A stretch of DNA of 64,000 bases, taken from contig JBGAKC010000016.1 of the NCBI GenBank assembly GCA_044224605.1, positions 1 through 64,000 on the forward strand. The letters are read 5' to 3'. The DNA is from UBA7672 sp044224605 (lineage in GTDB: Bacteria > Pseudomonadota > Alphaproteobacteria > Caulobacterales > Hyphomonadaceae). Both the position numbers and the translations under genes were made by a program. This document shows positions 19,111-28,062 of this stretch, piece after piece. Every line of letters starts with the position of its first letter. Within the stretch, counting starts at the first letter, position 1. The notes under the pieces were generated by a model. That model saw only the letters and a program-made list of their open reading frames with translations, searched no databases and was not told the DNA's origin.

Positions 19111-19159
19111 CCCTGCCCGCCGCGAACGGGGCAAGAACGTCGGCCGATCCTCGACTTAG

Positions 19160-19855
19160 TCATCTCGACAGGGAATCCGCGAAGCGCGCGTCGGGTTTTT
19201 CGCGGTTGAGCACCACGCCTCCGACACGTCCGCCATGGTTCTCGATCTCGCGCCGCACGGCTTCGACTTCGTTGGGCGAAGTCTCGTCGGCATTAACAAC
19301 GATCACCGTCCTGTCCATCTGTGAGGCGATCGCGAGACCCGCGCCGGCGAGTTCAAGCGCGGGGGCATCGACGACAGCCCAGTCGGTCGCTGCGCGGACA
19401 GCCTGCCAATAGGCCGGTTGTGTGCGGATGCGGACGCCCTGACCGGGCTTGAGGCGGGAGGAGTCGAACTGCGTCACCATGAGGCGCATCTCGCCGATGC
19501 GGTGTGCGGTGAAGAGGCCGAGACCCTGACCGATCTCCGGCGTTTCCGGCTCGACGGAGAAGAAGGGCTGCGTTTTGAGGGATGCCGAATAGGGCGGCCC
19601 AACCCCACCGAACGCCTGTGCAAACGGTCCGACAGCAAACGTATTGAACTGATGGTTACGCTTGAGATCGAGATCGACGAGCCAGACGGCGCGGCGCGCA
19701 CGCTCCGCCGCCAGAAGGGCGAAGGATGCGGCGACGCTCGACACGCCCTCGCCAGAGCGGGCGGAAACGAACATGACCGTGCGCCCGCCATCCGCCATCG
19801 GGGTCTGCGACAGGGCGCGGTAGAGTTCCTTGAGGTCCCAGCGGAGGTCTTTCAT
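19160..19855 (-). CDS. hfsB: BY-kinase-like ATPase with altered Walker A, HfsB-like
   Basis: 231 residues with the fold of the cytoplasmic domain of Wzc/ExoP. Walker A reads SARSGEGVSS (31-40): Val38 replaces the lysine that contacts the phosphates. The Walker A' region is VWLVDLDL (57-64) and Walker B is DWAVVDAPAL. There is no tyrosine-rich tail. Nucleotide hydrolysis and autokinase activity are therefore doubtful; it may act as a structural partner of the adjacent chain-length protein. Its ATG overlaps the stop of that gene (ATGA). In Caulobacter hfsA-hfsB form the same split pair. Confidence 0.7.
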   Translation of the reverse strand: MKDLRWDLKELYRALSQTPMADGGRTVMFVSARSGEGVSSVAASFALLAAERARRAVWLVDLDLKRNHQFNTFAVGPFAQAFGGVGPPYSASLKTQPFFSVEPETPEIGQGLGLFTAHRIGEMRLMVTQFDSSRLKPGQGVRIRTQPAYWQAVRAATDWAVVDAPALELAGAGLAIASQMDRTVIVVNADETSPNEVEAVRREIENHGGRVGGVVLNREKPDARFADSLSR

Positions 19856-21216
19856 GCGGACTTGTCCCGCGCGGTGGCGAGCACGGTGAGGCCCAGCGTA
19901 CGCTCGAGGGAGCCCGCTGTCGCAAACCCGCGCGATGACCAGGCGCGCATCAGACCTGCCATCAGGGCCGCCAGAAGGCCGACCATCGCGGTTGTCAGGA
20001 TGATGGTGCGCCGCATGTCGTCGCCCTGCGCCGAGGGACGGGCGGCTTCGTAGACCGAAATACTGTCCACCCTGCGGGCAGCGAGTTCGCTGCGCGCCTG
20101 CTCGGCCTGTTCGCGGGCGGCAAAGGCGTCTGCTGCGGCTTCCAGTGCATCACGGTCGCGCCTGAAGCGCAGATAATCGGGTTCGATCACGGCCAGTGTG
20201 GCGATGCGAGCGCCGGTCTCCTGCTTCTGTCGCGTCAGGGTGGCGAGGCGCCCGGCAAGCGCGTTCAGGTTCGCCGTCTGTGCGCTCTTTTCGGCATCTA
20301 GCCCCTGCCATGTCGGGTTGGGACCGCGCCGGGCGGGCGACGCGTCCGTTGACTCTAGATCGACCTGTCTCGGTGTGGATGCGAGCTGGCGCGCAAGGCT
20401 CGCCACCCTCGCCTCCGCTTCGCTCTTTCCGGCTTCCGCCTTTGCGGTTTCGTCCGATATCGCCGACAGCAGATTGCGCGCCGCAGACATCTCGGCTTCG
20501 AAATCCGACAGGCCGTTCTCCTGCAAAAAATCACGCAGCTTGCTATCGGCTTGAGACAGCCTGTCCTCGATTACAGCGCGCTGTGCAGATAGCCCCGCAA
20601 TCCGTTGACCCGAAAGAATTTCCTGCCGGTATTTCAGGTACTCGCTGACGACACGGTTGAGCGTCGCCGCGGCGAGTTGCGGGTCGCGATGCGCATAGCT
20701 GAGCTGAAGGATCGGCGATGCAGGCGCAACGGTGACGGAGAGGTCTCGCGAGAACGTGGCGAGCGCTTCCTCGGTCGCCTCGTAGTCGGCGTCACTACGC
20801 GAGCGGAGCTGGCGTTCGGCAAGGTCCGGATAGAGATGAGAGAGGCCGACGGCGCCGATCACCCGCTCGGCAACGACAGCCGAGCCCGCGAGTTCGGCTT
20901 CAGCCTCGAGCACCTCGTCATGAACCGGGGGAGACATTGGCGATGAGCCGCCGAGCACAGGGCTGAAGACATAATCTTGACTTACACGGACCAGCAGGCG
21001 CGCGCTCGCGGGATACTTTGTCGCCGTCAGCAACGTCGCCGCCAGGCCGATCAGGGCGACGGGCACGAAGACAAGAAACATCAACCACTTGGCGCGCCAG
21101 AGCTGAAGCAGCGTATCAACGAGGCCGAGCTTCGGCCGCAGGTGCGCTATGCGCGCTTGCGCGCGCGCCGGCGGTGCGCCGCCGGAAGTGCGCTCGGTCC
21201 GCGTTTCGACGCTCAA
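19852..21216 (-). CDS. hfsA: polysaccharide chain-length determinant (Wzz/GumC type), HfsA-like
   Basis: 454 residues with a Wzz architecture: one membrane helix near the N-terminus (about 46-67), a periplasmic domain containing long coiled-coil stretches (about 190-400), and a second membrane helix near 405-430. There is no kinase domain; that role falls to the separate gene downstream. The frame begins with a TTG at 21216, and I see no strong ribosome-binding site, so the exact start is uncertain. It probably regulates polymer length and export of the holdfast-like polysaccharide together with HfsB. Confidence 0.72.
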   Translation of the reverse strand: MSVETRTERTSGGAPPARAQARIAHLRPKLGLVDTLLQLWRAKWLMFLVFVPVALIGLAATLLTATKYPASARLLVRVSQDYVFSPVLGGSSPMSPPVHDEVLEAEAELAGSAVVAERVIGAVGLSHLYPDLAERQLRSRSDADYEATEEALATFSRDLSVTVAPASPILQLSYAHRDPQLAAATLNRVVSEYLKYRQEILSGQRIAGLSAQRAVIEDRLSQADSKLRDFLQENGLSDFEAEMSAARNLLSAISDETAKAEAGKSEAEARVASLARQLASTPRQVDLESTDASPARRGPNPTWQGLDAEKSAQTANLNALAGRLATLTRQKQETGARIATLAVIEPDYLRFRRDRDALEAAADAFAAREQAEQARSELAARRVDSISVYEAARPSAQGDDMRRTIILTTAMVGLLAALMAGLMRAWSSRGFATAGSLERTLGLTVLATARDKSA

Positions 21217-21348
21217 ATGGGCCCAGGCCCCGTGGTTAACGAATTACCCTTCCCCCGCGCCGCTTAAGAAGGGGTTAGCCCGTCAACGCCCGGCGGACGC
21301 GCGAGCGGAGGGCTTTTCCGGCGGCAGTCCGGGGCCTACAACCGCGCC

Positions 21349-22344
21349 ATGAAAATCGAAGCCCTGCCCCGTCGCCGCTACACGCCAAATCCCACGCCGA
21401 TCCAACGGCTTGAGAAGCTTTCGAAGCATCTCGGCGGCCCCGAGATATGGATCAAGCGGGACGACCTCACGGGCCTGGCGGGCGGCGGCAATAAGACACG
21501 CAAGCTGGAATTCCTGGTCGCCGACGCCCTCAAACAGGGCGCGGACACGCTGATTACGGTTGGCGCCGTGCAGTCGAACCATTGCCGTCTGACGCTGGCG
21601 GCCGCGGCGTGTGAGGGGCTGAGATGCCGGCTGGTGCTCGAGCAACGCGTGGCTGGGAGCTACCGGAAAGAAGCCAGCGGAAACAACTTCCTGTTCGATC
21701 TTCTCGGCGCCGAAACGCTGACCATTGTCGACGGCGGAAGCGATCTCAACGCGGCGATGCAGGCGGAAGCCGAAAAGCTGAAGGCGCTCGGACGCAAGGG
21801 CTACATCATCCCGGGCGGCGGATCGAATGCGCTGGGCGCAATGGGCTATGTCGTCTGCGCGCGCGAGATCCTCGCGCAGTGCATGGACATGGGACTCACC
21901 TTCACCGATTTTGTCGTAGCCTCCGGCAGCGCCGGCACGCATGCGGGGCTTCTGGTCGGCTTCAACGCGGCGAACGCCGGCGTGCCGCTGACGGGCGTCA
22001 ACGTTCGCCGCCCCCGCGCCGAACAGGAAGGCAATGTGCACAAGCTGGCCGTCGAGGCCGCGAACTTTGCGGGCCTGCCGGTTCCCACGCGCGAGAGCGT
22101 CGTCGCGCTCGATGAATGGGTCGGGCCTGGCTACTCGCTGCCGAGCGATGAGATGGTGGAAGCCGTTCGCCTGTTCGCGCGGCACGAAGGCGTGCTCCTT
22201 GACCCGGTCTACACCGGCAAGGCGGCCGCCGGACTGATCGGATTGATCCGCCGGAAACACTTCACGCAGAACTCAAAGATCCTGTTCGTGCACACGGGCG
22301 GCGCGCCCTCGCTGTTTGCATACCAGGGCGTGCTGCAGTCATGA
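21349..22344 (+). CDS. dcyD: D-cysteine desulfhydrase / ACC-deaminase family PLP enzyme
   Basis: 331 residues of the PLP fold type II. The lysine for PLP is Lys49 in GGGNKTRK, VQSNHCR is the substrate carboxylate loop, and HTGGAPSLFAY is near the C-terminus. Family members degrade D-cysteine to pyruvate, sulfide and ammonia; close relatives act on L-cysteate or 1-aminocyclopropane carboxylate, so the substrate is not certain. It overlaps the next gene, an amino-acid racemase, by 4 bases, consistent with a D-amino-acid pathway. Confidence 0.82.
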   Translation: MKIEALPRRRYTPNPTPIQRLEKLSKHLGGPEIWIKRDDLTGLAGGGNKTRKLEFLVADALKQGADTLITVGAVQSNHCRLTLAAAACEGLRCRLVLEQRVAGSYRKEASGNNFLFDLLGAETLTIVDGGSDLNAAMQAEAEKLKALGRKGYIIPGGGSNALGAMGYVVCAREILAQCMDMGLTFTDFVVASGSAGTHAGLLVGFNAANAGVPLTGVNVRRPRAEQEGNVHKLAVEAANFAGLPVPTRESVVALDEWVGPGYSLPSDEMVEAVRLFARHEGVLLDPVYTGKAAAGLIGLIRRKHFTQNSKILFVHTGGAPSLFAYQGVLQS

Positions 22345-23045
22345 GCGAGACGAAAACCGTCGGTGTGATCGGCGGGCTCGGCCCCATGGCGACGCTTGAT
22401 TTCTTCGAGCGGATTCTGAAAAGAACCAGGGCTGTACACGAACAAGATCACTTGCATCTCATCATCGACAACAACCCGCATTTTCCCGATCGCAACGCCT
22501 ACAAGCGCGGTGAAGGTCCATCGCCCGGACCCGCACTCGCGGGCTCCGCGCGCAATTTGCAGACGGCGGGCGCCGATTTCATCGTGATGGCGTGCAACAC
22601 CACGCATGCGTGGGAAGCCGAGATCCGCGCGGCAATTTCCGTGCCGTTCATCAGCATCATCGACGTGACGGCGGATGTGGCTGCAGACCTTCGCCCCGAG
22701 CGCGTCGGCGTGCTCGCGGTCGACGCCTGTCTCTCGTCAAACCTTTATCAGGATGCGTTGAGGAAACGTGGCGTCGCGCCCGTGCTGCTCGGTGCGGACT
22801 CGCAGAAGACCTTCATGGAGCTGGTCTATCGCATAAAGTCCGGCGACACGGGCGACACCGTGAAGCGCTCGATGACGACGCTGGCGAAGAAGCTCGAGGC
22901 GCAAGGCGCTGAGGTCATCATCGCGGGTTGCACGGAAGTTCCGCTCGTGCTGACGGCAGACGATATCGACGGCGAACTCGTCAGCTCGACGGACGTCCTG
23001 GTGGAAAGGACGATCGTGTTCGCTGGCGGAGAGCTGAAGGCCTAG
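22341..23045 (+). CDS. aspartate/glutamate racemase family protein
   Basis: 234 residues. The two catalytic cysteines of the PLP-independent racemase family are present: Cys85 in ACNTTH and Cys197 in AGCTEVP. The N-terminal GGLGPMAT motif is conserved. It interconverts L- and D-amino acids (aspartate or broader, as in the RacX/YgeA type). Its ATG overlaps the dcyD stop, so the two are translationally coupled. One idea is that the pair handles a D-amino acid scavenged from peptidoglycan or the environment. Confidence 0.82.
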   Translation: MSETKTVGVIGGLGPMATLDFFERILKRTRAVHEQDHLHLIIDNNPHFPDRNAYKRGEGPSPGPALAGSARNLQTAGADFIVMACNTTHAWEAEIRAAISVPFISIIDVTADVAADLRPERVGVLAVDACLSSNLYQDALRKRGVAPVLLGADSQKTFMELVYRIKSGDTGDTVKRSMTTLAKKLEAQGAEVIIAGCTEVPLVLTADDIDGELVSSTDVLVERTIVFAGGELKA

Positions 23046-23314
23046 TTGGCCAGCTTCATCCAGTCGCGGGCGGCGCGCTGCGCTTTCAGGATTTCCGTTT
23101 GCGACATCATCTCTGCCATTTCCTGGCGGCAGAGTTTCGCTTCGCGGTGACCACGCGCCGCCGCGAGGTTGAACCATTTGTGCGCGGCGACCAGATCGAC
23201 GGCCACATCCATGCCCTCGGAGTAGATGAGGCCCATGCGATAGAGTTCATCGGCCGAAGCGGTCTTCGTGACGAAGGCTTCGGGCGCTTCGATCCGGATA
23301 TCTGCGTACGCCAT
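23042..23314 (-). CDS. small Sel1-repeat-like protein
   Basis: 90 residues from the ATG at 23314, which has AAAGGG about 9 bases upstream; the frame extends to 23383 without support. One Sel1/TPR-like helix pair is visible (DELYRMGLIYSEGMDV, then AHKWFNLAAARGHREAK), the hallmark spacing of a Sel1 repeat. It probably mediates a protein contact in the cytoplasm, as there is no signal peptide. It is convergent with the racemase, with stops overlapping. Confidence 0.7.
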   Translation of the reverse strand: MAYADIRIEAPEAFVTKTASADELYRMGLIYSEGMDVAVDLVAAHKWFNLAAARGHREAKLCRQEMAEMMSQTEILKAQRAARDWMKLAN

Positions 23315-23540
23315 TCTGGCATCCCTTTGAACTTCAGGAAGCCAGACCCCGTCCTTTGCGGACTTCGGTCCTCTTCCTCCCACCTGCCGTTGTGAGCGGC
23401 TTGAAGACCATTCAAAGCCAGAAGATTTGCGACGTAGTTAATACTGCAAACTTTCGACGATGTTCTGTCGAATTATTGTGTTTACTCGGATTCACGAGTC
23501 TGAATCGAAACTACACAAGTATTAGCGCGGATTGACGGCT

Positions 23541-24029
23541 CTAGTCAGCGACGCGCTCGATCACGCGCATCCCAAGGCTCGCGTAAAGCCGCTGCGCCGT
23601 TTCGTTTTCCTCGCGCACCTTGAGATCGACATGCGTGGCGCCGCGTTTCGCGAACTCATGGAAGGTCGTGAGCATCAGGGCGCGGCCGATGCCTTGCCTT
23701 CGCGCGCGTGGGCGCACGGCGAGATCCTTCACGAAAGCGGTTGTCCAGCACTGCGCCATGCCGACGACGCCTTCCATGTCGATGGCGATGAAGACGAGCG
23801 AAGGATCGAATTCATCGTCCTTGCGCAACGCATTCCACCATTTGCCGAATGTGGGCGCGCCACCCCCGCCTTCCCAGAAGCCAGCCTCGAGCACGGAGTG
23901 CACGGCCTTCGCTTCCTTCCTGTCGAGCTTGCGGGACATCGTCTTCATCGCGACCCATTGGGGCCAGCGCGGGGTTTCGATGTCGCCGGATAGCTCGCGC
24001 CGCATGCGCAGCACGAAATGCTGCGCCAT
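23541..24029 (-). CDS. GNAT-family N-acetyltransferase
   Basis: 162 residues with the acetyl-CoA pyrophosphate loop RARRQGIGRAL and the following helix, preceded by the strand VKDLAVRP and ending in ETAQRLYASLGM. Substrate is unknown. It is monocistronic and divergent from the oxygenase gene. Confidence 0.8.
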   Translation of the reverse strand: MAQHFVLRMRRELSGDIETPRWPQWVAMKTMSRKLDRKEAKAVHSVLEAGFWEGGGGAPTFGKWWNALRKDDEFDPSLVFIAIDMEGVVGMAQCWTTAFVKDLAVRPRARRQGIGRALMLTTFHEFAKRGATHVDLKVREENETAQRLYASLGMRVIERVAD

Positions 24030-24196
24030 CAGATGCGCGCTTTCCGGGCCAAAAATCCCGGTTTCTCAGGCACTATCGCCATTTCAGCACCACGCTTCAC
24101 TTCAGCGCATATTATAGTAGGGGATGTAGCCGCAGGCCGCTGGCGGCGCCAGACTGCATTCTTGGGCCAGCACCCTCACAATTCCACGGGGCCACC

Positions 24197-25150
24197 ATGA
24201 CGACCACAACCAGCCTCTTCGAGCCGATCTCCTACAACCTCTGGAAACAGGACCCGAAAGCGTTCGCCGAACGCCTTGGCCAGAGCTTCCGCGAGACCGG
24301 CTTTGCGGTGATCAAGGATCATCCGATCGACCAGGGCGTGATCGATCGCGGCGTCGACGCGGGCAAGAAGTTCTTCGCCCTGCCCGAGGAGACGAAGCGG
24401 AAGTACTTCATCCCCGGCGGCGGCGGGCAACGCGCCTACACGCCCTTCGCCACCGAGGTCGCCAAGGGCGCCAGGGCGAAGGATCTGAAAGAGTTCTGGC
24501 ACGTCGCACGTGAGCTGCCGAAGGGCCACAAGTTCGCGGGGATCATGGGCGAGAACCTCTACGTCTCAGAAGTTCCAAACTGGAAGGAGAACACAAATGC
24601 GATGTTCTCCGCGCTGGACAATTTCGGCCTCGAAATCCTCTCCGCCATCGCGATGCACCTGAAGCTGAAGCCGCGCTTCTTTGACGAGACGGTGCAGGAC
24701 GGGAACTCGATCCTTCGTCTGCTGCATTATCCGCCGCAAACCGAGCCGCCGCCGGAAGGTTCCGTTCGCGCGGGCGCGCACGAGGACATCAACGTCATCA
24801 CGCTTCTGCTCGGCGCTGAGGAGGGCGGTCTTGAGGTCCTCCATCGCAACGGCCAGTGGCTGGCTGTAAACCCGCCAGCAGGTTCGCTGGTGGTCAATGT
24901 CGGCGACATGCTGCAACGCCTGACCAACCATGTGCTGCCATCGACGACTCACAGGGTCGTGAACCCGAAGCCCGAACGGTCGCGATTCCCTCGCTATTCC
25001 ACGCCCTTCTTCCTGCACTTCAATCCGGACTACGAAATCCGCACCCTGCCTTCGTGCGTCACACCCGAGCGGCCGAACCGGTATCCAGAACCACTAAACG
25101 CGCAGGACTTCCTCGAAATCCGGCTCAAGGAGATCGGGCTGCGGATGTGA
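24197..25150 (+). CDS. 2-oxoglutarate/Fe(II)-dependent oxygenase, isopenicillin-N-synthase-like
   Basis: 317 residues from the ATG at 24197; the upstream open frame is not coding-like. The DIOX_N-type N-terminal half contains the RETGFAVIKDHPI motif. The iron ligands are His195 and Asp197 (AHEDIN) and His252 (TTHRVVNP), and the 2-oxoglutarate-binding Arg266 and Ser268 sit in RYSTPFF. This is the plant/bacterial IPNS-like group; the substrate cannot be predicted. It stands alone with no biosynthetic cluster around it. Confidence 0.82.
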   Translation: MTTTTSLFEPISYNLWKQDPKAFAERLGQSFRETGFAVIKDHPIDQGVIDRGVDAGKKFFALPEETKRKYFIPGGGGQRAYTPFATEVAKGARAKDLKEFWHVARELPKGHKFAGIMGENLYVSEVPNWKENTNAMFSALDNFGLEILSAIAMHLKLKPRFFDETVQDGNSILRLLHYPPQTEPPPEGSVRAGAHEDINVITLLLGAEEGGLEVLHRNGQWLAVNPPAGSLVVNVGDMLQRLTNHVLPSTTHRVVNPKPERSRFPRYSTPFFLHFNPDYEIRTLPSCVTPERPNRYPEPLNAQDFLEIRLKEIGLRM

Positions 25151-25334
25151 CCGTTGCGCGGAACCTACGCGCAGCCATGGAATCCGGGCGGCGCTTGTCC
25201 GGAAAGCCCGGTCAATGTTGCCAATCGCCTGTCGGGAAAACCAAGGCGCGGAAGCAACTTGACCGATGAACAAGGCCTGACAGATCGGCAAGGATGTGGA
25301 GGCGCCTCCTAAGGCGCCCAATGAACGCGAAGCG

Positions 25335-25600
25335 CCAAGGGTGCTCGACGCCACGCCAACGATCAGCTGGTTGTTCACCCACAACGTCATGCCGGGCATG
25401 ACAGGAAGGCAGCTTTCAGGCGAGGCCGTCAAACAACCGCCTGACCTCGAAGTTGTCTACACCACCGGCAACACGCGCAACGCCGTCGTGCACAACGGCG
25501 TGCCTGATCCGGGCGTGAGCTTCCCGCCCCAAGCCGTTCGCGCTGGACCAGCTCGCCGCAAAACTCAGCCAGGTTCTGGCATGGGCCTCAGCCCGCGACC
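25335..25600 (+). pseudogene. remnant of a response-regulator receiver domain
   Basis: Translation gives WLFTHNVMPGMTGRQL, EAVKQPPDLEVVYTTGNTRN and AVVHNGVPDPGV. This is the second half of a receiver domain of the kind fused to hybrid histidine kinases. The frame is then lost near 25525. The expected tail with KPF continues in another frame (PKPFALDQLAAKLSQVL, about 25531-25581). The phosphoacceptor aspartate position is replaced (THNVMPG instead of TDVVMPG). Upstream kinase sequence is absent. It is clearly a decayed fragment. Confidence 0.7.
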
Positions 25601-27261
25601 GTCGTCGCAACCGCAGGCTGGGCAGGCGCCCTTTCGGCAGCAGGCGGGGTGACCATCGGCTTGCGCGGCGGCTTGGGTTCGACGCCAGGCGGCTTCACCT
25701 CGATGGCCGGCGTGGCGCGACCGAAATGATAGCCCTGCCCGATGTCGCAGCCGAGCGCTGCAAGCGCCTTGGCCTGCTCGGCAGACTCCACGCCTTCAGC
25801 GACCACGACGAGGCCGAGGTTCTTGGCCATCGACACGATCGTGCGCACCAGCGTGGCGGATTCTGCATCCACATTCATGCGGCGCACAAAGGACCGGTCG
25901 ATCTTCAGCTTGTCGAATGGCAGCTGGCGAAGCTGCAGCAGGCTGGCGTGCCCCGTGCCAAAGTTGTCCAGCGAGATCCGGACGCCCTTCTCACGCAGGG
26001 CCGAAAGGATGGCGCGGGCGGCGTCGAGATCGGTGACCAGCGCAGCCTCGGTAAGTTCGATCTCGAGGCGCGACGGCGGGAAGGCCGTTTCCTCAAGCAC
26101 CTTGAGGATGCGGTTCGCAAGCTCTTCATCCTGCAGCTGGACCGGCGACAGGTTGAGCGACAGGTGCGGTCCGCCCTCAATCCCGGCCGCTTCACGGCAG
26201 GCCTTGCGCAGGAGGTTGAACGTCATCTCGCCGATCGCGCCGGAAGCTTCGGCCGTCGGGATGAACTGGTCCGGCGGGATGGGCCCGCGCGTGGCGTGCG
26301 TCCAGCGCGCGAGGATCTCGAAGCCCTGCACCTTGCCATCCGACAGGCTCACCAGCGGCTGGAAGTGAGGCGCGAGTTCGTCATTGCGCACCGCGTTCCA
26401 GAGATCGTTCTCGAACAGGGCGCGCTGGCGAACCAGCTCATCCATGCCCGTCTTGAAGAAGGCGAACCAGCCGCGGCTCGTGTCCTTGGCGCGACGCAGC
26501 GCGAGGCTGGCGCGGTGGAGCAGCGTTTCGGCGTCGCGGCCATCGGTGAGACCGATCGCCGCGCCGGCGGTGGCGCTGATGGCGACAGTGTGCTTGCCCA
26601 GAGCCATCGGGGCCTCGATCGCCGTCAGGGCCGCCGAAAGCCAGTTCATCAGCTCTTCCTCGCCCTGGTCGGGCAGCAGGACGATGAATTCGTCGGTCTC
26701 GAGGCGCGCGACGAAGCCGTCGACGCCGGCGCGCATATTCAGGATCTTAGCGACCTGGATCAGCACTTCGTCGCCCAGCGGGCGGCCATTCGCGTCGTTG
26801 AACGATTTGAAGCGGTCGATGTTGAGCATGACGATGCCGAGGCGGCGCGAACCGTCATTCTCGCTGAGCAGCCAGTTCAGCACGCCCTTGAGGTGGCGGC
26901 GGTTCGGCAGGCCGGTGAGCTGGTCATGCATGGCGACCCGGCGGGCGCGTTCTTCCGTCTGGAGGCGAGCCTTGAGTTCGCGAACATGATTGCTGTAGCG
27001 CGTGATCACGTAGAGCGTCAGGCCGACGCAGGCGAAGATCACCGTGCCGAAGAATTTTGAGACCTGGAGGGTCTCATATTGCGCGCCGAGCGAATACAGC
27101 AGCCCGACGACATCGAGGTTCACCGACAGGATGAACCCGGCGGCGATGAACCCGGCGAAGATCAGGATATCGCGGCGGACCTGCGCGTTAATCCGCTTCT
27201 CGGCGGAAGACCGCGTCTTGGGATCGGCCGGCTTGCGCGGCTGTTTCTTGGAAGCTGACAT
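25588..27261 (-). CDS. membrane GGDEF-EAL protein with degenerate motifs
   Basis: 557 residues. There are two membrane helices (about 31-58 and 70-88), then a GGDEF domain whose active-site motif is ETDEF (188-192) instead of GGDEF, so cyclase activity is unlikely. The EAL domain (about 285-530) has EIL (315-317) in place of EAL and DNFGTG (432-437) in place of DDFGTG, but keeps the other acidic and lysine positions (NLSP, ELTEAAL, KIDRSF, VAEGVE). Phosphodiesterase activity may be reduced. The protein could be a c-di-GMP-binding effector or scaffold. A proline-rich tail follows residue 525. Confidence 0.85.
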   Translation of the reverse strand: MSASKKQPRKPADPKTRSSAEKRINAQVRRDILIFAGFIAAGFILSVNLDVVGLLYSLGAQYETLQVSKFFGTVIFACVGLTLYVITRYSNHVRELKARLQTEERARRVAMHDQLTGLPNRRHLKGVLNWLLSENDGSRRLGIVMLNIDRFKSFNDANGRPLGDEVLIQVAKILNMRAGVDGFVARLETDEFIVLLPDQGEEELMNWLSAALTAIEAPMALGKHTVAISATAGAAIGLTDGRDAETLLHRASLALRRAKDTSRGWFAFFKTGMDELVRQRALFENDLWNAVRNDELAPHFQPLVSLSDGKVQGFEILARWTHATRGPIPPDQFIPTAEASGAIGEMTFNLLRKACREAAGIEGGPHLSLNLSPVQLQDEELANRILKVLEETAFPPSRLEIELTEAALVTDLDAARAILSALREKGVRISLDNFGTGHASLLQLRQLPFDKLKIDRSFVRRMNVDAESATLVRTIVSMAKNLGLVVVAEGVESAEQAKALAALGCDIGQGYHFGRATPAIEVKPPGVEPKPPRKPMVTPPAAERAPAQPAVATTVAG

Positions 27262-27348
27262 AGGAGACCCGGACTGACTGCTTGTAGCGAGCTTGCCCCT
27301 GTCCGCTTAACTTTACGGATTCCCGGTCCATGAAATTTCATGCAAATC

Positions 27349-27978
27349 CTAGCCGGCGCGACGCACCGTGCGAGCTGACTCCCAGGCCTCGCGCTCGATT
27401 TCCCAGTAAAGCGAGGGGCGCGTCGAGCCGTCGGGCTTGATGGCTGTGACCTCGCCTTTCTGGGAGAAACCCAGGCGGGACAACAGTCTTATTGACCGGT
27501 CATTATCCAGCGCTGTGGTCTCGCAGATGCGGGCGACGCCGAGCTGGTCGAAGCACCATTCCACCGCGGCAAGACCGCAGGCGCCGCCAAAACCCCTGCC
27601 CTGACGCTCGGCTTTCACCGCCCCGCCGAACTTGGCAATGGACCATTGCGGCCATAGCTCGACATCGAAATAGGCGGTGGCTTCGCCCTGAACGTTGAAC
27701 GAGACGAACAGGATGCCATCGCCCCGGGCGCGCTGCGTCAGGTGGTCTTCGATGAAGCGCCTCATCGTCGTTTCGTTGATCGGGTTCGGCATGGTGTAGA
27801 TTTTCGGGCCGATGCTCTCGTGAGCGAGCAAGACGGCGAGCGCGGCGGCGTCTTCCTTCTGAGCAACTCTTGCTCCGGCGATGCGGCCATTCATCAATTT
27901 GGCTTGCCGCACGATATTGCGAAGCCTCTGGGCCTCTTCGTCGCTGACACAAATCCTCGTCTTCGGAATATCCGCCAT
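27349..27978 (-). CDS. GNAT-family acetyltransferase (RimJ/RimL-like)
   Basis: 209 residues from the ATG at 27978 (MADIPKTR). The frame is open 45 bases more upstream without support. The pattern GGAVKAERQGRGFGGACGLAAVEW is the acetyl-CoA site, and ARICETTALDNDRSIRLLSRLGF is the typical late strand-helix unit of ribosomal-protein acetyltransferase relatives. The substrate is not known. The N-terminal 45 residues are helical and not part of the domain. Confidence 0.72.
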   Translation of the reverse strand: MADIPKTRICVSDEEAQRLRNIVRQAKLMNGRIAGARVAQKEDAAALAVLLAHESIGPKIYTMPNPINETTMRRFIEDHLTQRARGDGILFVSFNVQGEATAYFDVELWPQWSIAKFGGAVKAERQGRGFGGACGLAAVEWCFDQLGVARICETTALDNDRSIRLLSRLGFSQKGEVTAIKPDGSTRPSLYWEIEREAWESARTVRRAG

Positions 27979-28062
27979 CGTCTTCGTTTTCCCCGACCAC
28001 CACAACCTTTGGTTGTTTATCATGGCGAGCGGGGAAGCGGATCGGGGGAGTCCCGGAGAATG

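Noticed and set aside
21228..21240. TTAACCAC on the minus strand upstream of the hfsA-like gene as a CtrA site
   Set aside because: Only one half-site fits, and the second TTAA is not at the expected seven-base spacing; too weak to call.
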